Origin: Acidimicrobiales bacterium
Lineage (GTDB): Bacteria; Actinomycetota; Acidimicrobiia; Acidimicrobiales; Ilumatobacteraceae
NCBI GenBank assembly: GCA_030830415.1
Contig: JAURNB010000014.1
Coordinates: forward strand, 1-11,443
Length of the DNA: 11,443 nucleotides
Reading direction: 5' to 3'
The notes beneath the pieces are model-generated. The model did no database searches. It had not been told where the DNA came from and saw only the letters and a list, made by a program, of their open reading frames with translations. The stretch's first letter is position 1. Each line of letters begins with the position of its first letter. Shown one piece after another: positions 7,352-11,443 of this stretch. Both the position numbers and the translations under genes were made by a program.

Positions 7352-8515
7352 ATGAGTGACATCAACGGCTATCTCATCGTTGCTGCATGTGCAGCCATTG
7401 TCACTTTTGCTGTGACCCCATTCGTCATGAGCCTGGCGCGTCTGAAGAATTGGATGGCCCAGCCAGACCCGCGCAAAGTACACACCACACCTACGCCCGA
7501 CATTGGTGGGGTAGCGCTGCTCGTTGGCATTATCACTGCATTGCTTTTGGCATGGCAGATGGACAGGTTTGGTCCACTGTTCGATGGCAGTTCCGAAATG
7601 CTGGGTGTAGCAATTGCCGCTATTGCAATTTGTGCAATCGGATTCATCGACGACATACGTGAAATTTCTGCTCCTGCAAAAGTTGCAGGCACCGCAGGAG
7701 TTGGCATGGTGTTGGTGTGGGCCGGTGTCACCATGTTTTATTTCCGCGTTCCATATTTCGATGTATTTGTTTTGTCGAATGACTGGATTCCGCTTGTCAC
7801 TATTTTGTGGTTGTTGGTAATGACCGAAGCAATCAACCTCATCGACGGATTAGACGGTTTAGCAACGGGAATTGTCGCTATTGCATCGGCTGCTTTCTTT
7901 TTGTATAGCCGTCATCTCGGTGATTTGGGTTTGCTTGCCGAACCCAACATTGGGCCGCTCGTTGCTGCAGTCACCTTTGGTGCATGCATTGGTTTTCTTC
8001 CACACAACTTCAACCCAGCCAAAATTTTCATGGGCGACAGTGGTGCGTTGCTACTTGGCCTCATGCTCGCTATTTCCACCAGTGTGGTGGGTGGGCGTGC
8101 AGACCCAGCTACACAAGACTTCAATAGCCAGACATATTTCTTTTTGGCACCGCTGTTTATTCCGCTCCTCATTTTGGGTGTGCCCATTTTCGACGTGTTG
8201 TTTGCCATTGTGCGTCGTGCATACAAGCGACAAAGCTTTGCAACAGCCGACAAGGGGCACTTGCATCACCGCCTCATGAACCTCGGCCATGGCCAACGTC
8301 GTAGCGTGCTCATCTTGTGGCTTTGGACAGTTCTGCTTTCAGGAATGGCGTTGTATCCAGTCATTTCTACTTCTGGCGGCAGCATTGCGCCTTTTGGAGT
8401 AGCTGCTGTGGCTTTGGGTTTGTACACCGTGTTGCACCCCAGCGTGCGACGTAAATCGCGTGATGATGCCGCATCGCAAGATGAAGAATTGGCGATACGC
8501 AATGAGTTGCCGTAG
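7352..8515 (+). CDS. wecA: Undecaprenyl-phosphate sugar-1-phosphate transferase (WecA/TagO/Rfe family)
   Basis: This membrane enzyme moves a sugar 1-phosphate, usually GlcNAc-1-phosphate from UDP-GlcNAc, onto a polyprenyl phosphate carrier, the first step of a cell-wall polymer or glycan. The 387-residue protein is built of about ten or eleven hydrophobic segments. Family motifs are present in order: DPRKVHTTPTPDIGG (39-53), the Mg-binding DD pair in GFIDD (100-101), NLIDGLDGLATG (162-173), FMGDSGALLLG (Asp229), and the cytoplasmic HLHH-type motif in DKGHLHHRL (303-306). The last 20 or so residues form a charged soluble tail. In mycobacteria the orthologous gene likewise lies just upstream of atpI-atpB, supporting the WecA assignment over MraY. 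Which polymer it initiates (arabinogalactan linker, teichoic acid, other) cannot be read here. It is followed after 27 bp by the atpZ-like gene, so it probably heads the transcript that runs into the ATP synthase genes. Confidence 0.9.
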   Translation: MSDINGYLIVAACAAIVTFAVTPFVMSLARLKNWMAQPDPRKVHTTPTPDIGGVALLVGIITALLLAWQMDRFGPLFDGSSEMLGVAIAAIAICAIGFIDDIREISAPAKVAGTAGVGMVLVWAGVTMFYFRVPYFDVFVLSNDWIPLVTILWLLVMTEAINLIDGLDGLATGIVAIASAAFFLYSRHLGDLGLLAEPNIGPLVAAVTFGACIGFLPHNFNPAKIFMGDSGALLLGLMLAISTSVVGGRADPATQDFNSQTYFFLAPLFIPLLILGVPIFDVLFAIVRRAYKRQSFATADKGHLHHRLMNLGHGQRRSVLILWLWTVLLSGMALYPVISTSGGSIAPFGVAAVALGLYTVLHPSVRRKSRDDAASQDEELAIRNELP

Positions 8516-8542
8516 TTTGAAACAAACCCCAAAGGCCATGCT

Positions 8543-8854
8543 GTGAGACTTCTTCCCGATCCCAAAATTGTGCGCCGCATTGCGGGTAACCCACGTGCTG
8601 CAGAAAACAGTGCAGGTGGGCTTGGCCATGGTGCCGAAATGGCATTTGGTGTGTTGGTCTTTTTCCTCATTGGTCTAGCCATCGACTACTTCGTCGGAAC
8701 GACGCCACTCTTCATGATTGTGATGACCGTCTTTTCGTGCGTGGGCAACTTCGTCAAAATGTGGTTTGGTTACGACACCCAAATGAAGCGCCTTGAAGCC
8801 GAGCGGGCAGAAACACGGCGGGTGCAACCACGAGCAACAGAGGGCGAACAATGA
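8543..8854 (+). CDS. atpZ: AtpZ-like small membrane protein (ATPase_gene1 / AtpZ-AtpI family)
   Basis: This is a 103-residue protein with two membrane segments (about residues 32-51 and 54-75). The glycine-rich lead-in GGLGHGAEMAFG, the Asp in GLAIDYFVGTTPLF and the short hairpin between helices are typical of the AtpZ family, which is found at the front of many atp operons. Family members are thought to assist ATP synthase assembly or, with AtpI, divalent cation handling, but the role is not firmly settled. The charged C-terminal tail (about 78-103) should be cytoplasmic. The start is GTG at 8543, supported by AAAGG at 8531-8535 with a seven-base spacer; the ATG at 8538 is out of frame and stops after two codons. 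Its TGA overlaps the next gene's ATG (ATGA, 8851-8854), indicating coupling to atpI. Confidence 0.8.
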   Translation: MRLLPDPKIVRRIAGNPRAAENSAGGLGHGAEMAFGVLVFFLIGLAIDYFVGTTPLFMIVMTVFSCVGNFVKMWFGYDTQMKRLEAERAETRRVQPRATEGEQ

Positions 8855-9315
8855 ACGACCCCAGTTCACTTTTCACTTCGCAGCTCTCTGGCGGGGCTCC
8901 TGAGGTTGCCGTCACCCGTCATATGTTGGTGCGCGGGCTCATTGCAGCACCTCTTCTCATTTTGATTGCTGGATTCATCTGGGGAGCTGATGGGGCAGTG
9001 TCGAGCGCTTTTGGTTGTGCGCTTGTGATGGTCAATTTCGCCTTAGCAGCAGCTCTCATCTCCACCACGGCGCGCATTTCGTTGGCGCTCATGATGGGTG
9101 CAGTGCTTTTTGGCTATCTCATCCGGTTGGGCATCATTTTTGCGGCCGTTGTTCTGGTGCGCGATATGTCATGGATTTCGCTACCGGCACTCGGATGCAC
9201 CATTATTGTGACGCACCTTGGTCTTCTTTTTTGGGAACTTCGGCATGTGTCGGCCTCATTGGCTTACCCAGGTCTGAAGCCAAGTTCAGGTGGTGAGGCA
9301 AATACCTCATCGTGA
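8851..9315 (+). CDS. atpI: ATP synthase protein I (AtpI-like membrane protein)
   Basis: This is a 154-residue protein with about four hydrophobic segments (roughly 29-45, 47-69, 76-102 and 108-127), a short soluble N-terminus and a soluble serine/glycine-rich tail. Sequence conservation is weak, as is normal for AtpI; the call rests on topology, length and position between an AtpZ-like gene and atpB. In mycobacteria a similar small membrane protein occupies the same place. AtpI proteins are believed to help assemble the c-ring rather than form part of the finished enzyme. The start overlaps the preceding stop (ATGA), with AGAGGG at 8839-8844 as ribosome site and a six-base spacer. A 107-bp gap follows before atpB, large for this operon, and holds a terminator-like hairpin. 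Confidence 0.75.
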   Translation: MNDPSSLFTSQLSGGAPEVAVTRHMLVRGLIAAPLLILIAGFIWGADGAVSSAFGCALVMVNFALAAALISTTARISLALMMGAVLFGYLIRLGIIFAAVVLVRDMSWISLPALGCTIIVTHLGLLFWELRHVSASLAYPGLKPSSGGEANTSS

Positions 9316-9327
9316 AATTCGTTCTTC

Positions 9328-9365
9328 TCGACTTCTTTCTACTAAATTGAGCGAAGTCGATTTTT
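9328..9365 (+). terminator. Terminator-like hairpin with T-run between atpI and atpB (possible attenuator)
   Basis: TCGACTTC (9328-9335) pairs perfectly with GAAGTCGA (9353-9360), an 8-bp stem with a 17-base loop, followed at once by TTTTT (9361-9365). This has the layout of an intrinsic terminator, though the stem is only half GC and the loop long, so termination would be partial. It lies 13 bp past the atpI stop and 57 bp before atpB. Downstream, TTGCTC (9378-9383) and TAACAC (9402-9407), 18 bases apart, could be a weak promoter for atpB, but the -10 lacks its final T. Confidence 0.45.
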
Positions 9366-9422
9366 AATCAACACTTTTTGCTCTTATCCCTGTCCTCGAA
9401 CTAACACGAAACGGAATCGCAC

Positions 9423-10181
9423 GTGATCGCTCTTGAGTTCCCGCCGATTAACGAGATCCTTCGCTGGAAGGATCTCTTCGAGTCTTTCAACAAAATCTCC
9501 ATCATTGCAGTGCTTGCAGCAACCATCGGCACAGTGGTGTTTTTGTTGGCTGGTCGTCAAAGCGCAAAAACTGCACCTCGCGGTATCCGCAACATTGCAG
9601 AAAGCACAGTGGAGTTCATCGAAAACGGTGTAGTGATGCAAACCATGGGTCGCGATGGCCTGGGTTGGACACCATTCCTCTTGTCGCTCTTTACATTCAT
9701 TTATCTCTGCAACGTTCCCGGAATCATTCCGTTCTTGCAGATGCCAGCAACAGCACGTATGGCGTTGCCTGCAGCGCTCGCACTCATGGTGTGGGTGGTC
9801 TACAACGGTGCCGGAATTAAGCACCAAGGTTTTGGTGGCTACTTCAAGTCAGTGTTGTTCCCACCTGGAGTACCCAAGGCTCTCTACATTCTCGTGACAC
9901 CAATCGAGTTCATCTCGGCCATCATTGTTCGTCCCTTCTCACTTGCTGTGCGACTTTTCGCCAACATGCTTGCTGGTCACATTTTGCTCGTGACCTTTGC
10001 ACTGCTCACCGAATCGCTTTTCCAAGCTAAAGATAAAATCCTCATCCCGTTTGGCGTTTTGCCCATGGGTATGTTGATTTTCTTGACCGGTTTTGAAGTG
10101 TTGGTGGCGTTTTTGCAGGCCTACATCTTCACTATCCTCACCGCGGTATATATCGGTGGGGCAGTACACCCTGAACACTAA
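9423..10181 (+). CDS. atpB: F0F1 ATP synthase subunit a
   Basis: Subunit a forms the two proton half-channels beside the c-ring in the membrane F0 sector. The 252-residue protein shows the family's amphipathic start (FPPINEILRWKDLF), several membrane helices, and the highly conserved late helices. The essential arginine is Arg177 in RPFSLAVRLFANMLAGHIL, equivalent to E. coli Arg210. Gln232 in FLQAYIFTILTAVYI corresponds to E. coli Gln252, and the FLTGFEVLVAFLQ segment is typical. The start is GTG at 9423, because an in-frame TAA lies only 21 bases upstream (9402-9404) and GGAA (9413-9416) sits six bases before the GTG. No ATG alternative fits the conserved N-terminus. A 57-bp, A-rich gap separates it from atpE. 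Confidence 0.97.
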   Translation: MIALEFPPINEILRWKDLFESFNKISIIAVLAATIGTVVFLLAGRQSAKTAPRGIRNIAESTVEFIENGVVMQTMGRDGLGWTPFLLSLFTFIYLCNVPGIIPFLQMPATARMALPAALALMVWVVYNGAGIKHQGFGGYFKSVLFPPGVPKALYILVTPIEFISAIIVRPFSLAVRLFANMLAGHILLVTFALLTESLFQAKDKILIPFGVLPMGMLIFLTGFEVLVAFLQAYIFTILTAVYIGGAVHPEH

Positions 10182-10223
10182 GCACTAACTAAAAATTCTG
10201 AATACCCAATCTTCATAAGTAAC

Positions 10224-10229
10224 GAGGAG
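10224..10229 (+). promoter_or_regulatory. Strong Shine-Dalgarno of atpE (GAGGAG)
   Basis: GAGGAG, nine bases before the atpE ATG, is among the best ribosome sites in the window and sits in an unstructured A-rich leader. This fits the need to make several c subunits for each a subunit from one operon message. Confidence 0.7.
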
Positions 10230-10238
10230 AAATAAGAA

Positions 10239-10523
10239 ATGGAAGCATTAGCGAAAATTGTTGTGAAAGCAGCAGAAGCAGCGGCAGATCCAGCAGCAGC
10301 AAAGAACGAAGCAGCAGCAGCGTCAGCTGGTTTTGCTTACGGTCTCGCCGCAATCGGACCTGGTATTGGTATCGGTTACATCGTGGGTAAAGCAGTCGAA
10401 GCAATGGCACGTCAGCCAGAAGCTGCCGGCATGGTTCGTACCACAATGTTCTTGGGTATCGCATTTACCGAAGCTCTTGCACTTATCGGATTCGTTGTAT
10501 TCATTCTTCTCAAGTTCGCCTAA
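10239..10523 (+). CDS. atpE: F0F1 ATP synthase subunit c, with N-terminal extension
   Basis: Subunit c forms the rotating, ion-carrying ring of F0. The two-helix hairpin is clear: a glycine-rich first helix (GFAYGLAAIGPGIGIGYIVG, 31-50), the polar loop ARQPEA (57-62) that contacts F1, and a second helix with the ion-binding Glu78 in AFTEALALIGFVVF. The residue after the glutamate is Ala, and no glutamine is at the usual Na-binding position in helix 1, so proton coupling is likely. The protein is 94 residues, longer than the usual 70-85, because about 25-30 Ala/Glu/Lys-rich residues precede helix 1. The ATG at 10239 is fixed by the strong GAGGAG site; the only other start-type codon before helix 1 is GTG at codon 9, with no ribosome site. 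A hairpin overlaps the stop codon. Confidence 0.97.
   Translation: MEALAKIVVKAAEAAADPAAAKNEAAAASAGFAYGLAAIGPGIGIGYIVGKAVEAMARQPEAAGMVRTTMFLGIAFTEALALIGFVVFILLKFA
10269..10328 (+). repeat. GCA-rich, alanine-coding low-complexity tract in the 5' part of atpE
   Basis: Codons 11-30 of atpE are mostly GCA or GCG alanine codons interrupted by Glu, Asp-Pro and Lys-Asn, giving AAEAAADPAAAKNEAAAASA. The tract resembles an imperfect trinucleotide repeat and encodes the segment that precedes the first membrane helix of subunit c. Confidence 0.6.
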
Positions 10524-10533
10524 AGCGAATTTG
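10511..10533 (+). other. RNA hairpin spanning the atpE stop codon
   Basis: CAAGTTCGC (10511-10519) and GCGAATTTG (10525-10533) can form a 9-bp stem with one G-U pair and a five-base CTAAA loop that contains the TAA stop codon of atpE. No T-run follows, so it is unlikely to be an intrinsic terminator. A role in mRNA processing or in protecting the atpE segment from 3' decay is possible. Confidence 0.5.
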
Positions 10534-10552
10534 AGAGTTGTCCATCTATCTT

Positions 10553-10568
10553 CCTGCTAAAGCGCAGG
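10553..10568 (+). other. Small GC hairpin just upstream of the first b-subunit gene
   Basis: CCTGC (10553-10557) and GCAGG (10564-10568) can pair in a 5-bp stem with a six-base loop, ending three bases before the AGGAG ribosome site (10572-10576). It is short and may be chance, but it is close enough to influence ribosome access. Confidence 0.25.
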
Positions 10569-10581
10569 TTCAGGAGATCAC

Positions 10582-11340
10582 ATGTTGACTGCAATAGTCA
10601 CCCGCTCGGGTGAGGCGGCCGTGTCGGTGAGGTTGGTCCAAACAGACTCAGCCACACCAACCGAAGTCGTCGTCTCGGCGGAAACTGAAGAAACCGTCCT
10701 CCCGACGGAAGCTGAGCCGATGATGATGTCGGCTGAGCCAGTGTCTGACGCCGTGCCAACAGAGGCATCTGAAGAAGTCCCTGTTGCCGCTGAAGCGCGT
10801 GCCCTTTCAGCTGAAACCGGCACTGTAGAAGTGGTCGACGCGGGTCCGAACCCTATTGCACCAGAAGGTAAGGAATTGATGTGGACCTTTGGTCCATTCC
10901 TCATCTTCCTGATTCTCATGAGGTACTTCCTCTTCCCACGCTTGCGCAAAGGAATGGACTCACGTTACGAAAGCATCCGCAGCGATCACGACGGTGCCGA
11001 TGCTGCAAAAGCCGATGCTCGTGCAGAGGTTGCCAAGTACGACACCGCGCTTGCTGGTGTTCGTGCCGAAGCAGCACAGCGAATCGATGCAGCTCGTCAA
11101 ACTCTCGACCAAGAGCGTCAACGCGCAATTGCTGAAGTCAATGCTCGTATTGCAGCAAAGAAAGCTGAAGCAGAAGCCGCAGCAAACGCAGAGCGTGCAG
11201 CAGCCCAGGCACAAGTCAGTGCCGCTGTTACCTCGGTTACTTCAACTGTTGCATCGCTTGCACTCGGCAAAACTGCCGATGCGGGTGTGGTGTCGCAAGC
11301 TGTTTCAGAAGCAATGCAAAATGCAGGGAGCCGATCATGA
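10582..11340 (+). CDS. atpF: F0F1 ATP synthase b-type subunit (first of two) with a ~95-residue acidic N-terminal extension
   Basis: The b-type subunits form the peripheral stalk that holds F1 still against rotation. In this 252-residue protein, residues about 99-119 (MWTFGPFLIFLILMRYFLF) form the single membrane helix, then a basic RLRKGMDSRYESIR stretch, and a long Ala/Glu/Arg coiled coil to about 210, followed by a short helical end. Normal b subunits are 155-180 residues with the helix near the N-terminus; here about 95 residues rich in Glu, Val, Thr and Ala come first, with an imperfect 18-residue repeat (SAE at 32 and 50, PTEA at 41 and 59). The ATG at 10582 is well supported by AGGAG (10572-10576). 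The internal Met47-49 and Met100 have no evident ribosome site. Positive charges after the helix put the C-terminus inside and the extension outside. It overlaps a second b-type gene by ATGA, so it may be the b' partner of a heterodimer. Confidence 0.85.
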   Translation: MLTAIVTRSGEAAVSVRLVQTDSATPTEVVVSAETEETVLPTEAEPMMMSAEPVSDAVPTEASEEVPVAAEARALSAETGTVEVVDAGPNPIAPEGKELMWTFGPFLIFLILMRYFLFPRLRKGMDSRYESIRSDHDGADAAKADARAEVAKYDTALAGVRAEAAQRIDAARQTLDQERQRAIAEVNARIAAKKAEAEAAANAERAAAQAQVSAAVTSVTSTVASLALGKTADAGVVSQAVSEAMQNAGSRS

Positions 11341-11443
11341 GACTCATTCATCTCATCGCTGCTGAAGATCCTTCGCAGACGCACCACTGGCTCTTGCCAG
11401 AAACCGCAGAAATTATTTACGGTGGAATTGCGTCGCTCATTAT
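11337..11443 (+). CDS. Second F0F1 ATP synthase b-type subunit, N-terminus only (cut by window edge)
   Basis: An ATG at 11337 overlaps the previous TGA (ATGA) and is preceded by AGGGAG (11325-11330) with a six-base spacer. The open frame runs to the window edge for 35 codons, beginning MRLIHLIAAEDPSQTHHW and continuing LLPETAEIIYGGIASLI. The pattern of a short polar leader, then LLPETAEII and the start of a hydrophobic helix, matches the N-terminus of canonical actinobacterial b subunits. It could therefore be the ordinary b subunit, or the b-like front of a b-delta fusion as in mycobacteria; the rest lies outside the window. The next genes are expected to be delta (if separate) and alpha. 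Confidence 0.75.
   Translation, partial: MRLIHLIAAEDPSQTHHWLLPETAEIIYGGIASLI

Noticed and set aside
8266..8682. Minus-strand open frame of 138 codons
   Set aside because: It runs antisense across the wecA-like end and the atpZ start and has no recognisable domain.
10269..10328. CRISPR or tandem repeat array in atpE
   Set aside because: The GCA-rich run is in frame within atpE, without repeat-spacer structure; it is low-complexity coding sequence.
1..11443. Mobile element, defence island, tRNA or rRNA
   Set aside because: I saw no transposase, integrase, terminal inverted repeats with target duplications, tRNA cloverleaf or rRNA sequence; all long frames are accounted for by housekeeping or metabolic genes.

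Overview
This window is an ordinary-looking bacterial chromosomal segment, densely coded, with GC near 50% by eye. It most likely comes from an actinobacterium. The reasons are: the run prfA-prmC ... wecA-atpI-atpB resembles the mycobacterial order; RpiB has the mycobacterial-type active site (Glu75 rather than the E. coli-type cysteine); a thiolase-like protein resembles a family known from mycobacteria; two b-type ATP synthase subunits are adjacent; and several transcription units appear to start with leaderless TANNNT promoters. The moderate GC and the protein sequences make me lean towards a non-mycobacterial lineage such as Acidimicrobiia, but that is inference.

Layout. (1) Positions 2-1921, plus strand: the 3' part of prfA (release factor 1), then prmC, the methyltransferase that modifies the GGQ glutamine of release factors. 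(2) Positions 1890-5518, minus strand: a two-gene unit of a thiolase-like protein without the classical catalytic residues, followed by a cytoplasmic dipeptidyl-peptidase IV-type S9 peptidase. The peptidase overlaps the end of prmC tail to tail by 32 bp. (3) Positions 5519-5565: a 47-bp divergent promoter region with two back-to-back -10 elements, each placed so that transcription would begin at or beside the start codon. (4) Positions 5566-7298, plus strand: rpiB-glyA with an ATGA overlap (pentose phosphate isomerisation and one-carbon/serine metabolism). (5) From 7352 to the right edge, plus strand: a wecA/tagO-like undecaprenyl-phosphate sugar-1-phosphate transferase, then the F0 part of the ATP synthase operon: atpZ-like, atpI, atpB (a), atpE (c), a first b-type subunit with a very long N-terminal extension, and the start of a second b-type subunit cut off by the window edge.

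How they work together. PrfA and PrmC are enzyme and substrate. RpiB and SHMT are co-translated metabolic enzymes. AtpZ and AtpI are accessory or assembly factors for the membrane sector whose subunits follow. The spacing between atp genes holds RNA structure: a terminator-like hairpin before atpB and a 9-bp hairpin across the atpE stop codon, both plausible devices for setting unequal subunit levels.

I see no mobile element, CRISPR array, tRNA, rRNA or defence system, and no stretch over 300 bp without a gene. The most unusual signals are the N-terminal extensions of the c and b subunits, which should both lie on the outer face of the membrane, the intra-operon hairpins, and the overlapping leaderless divergent promoters.
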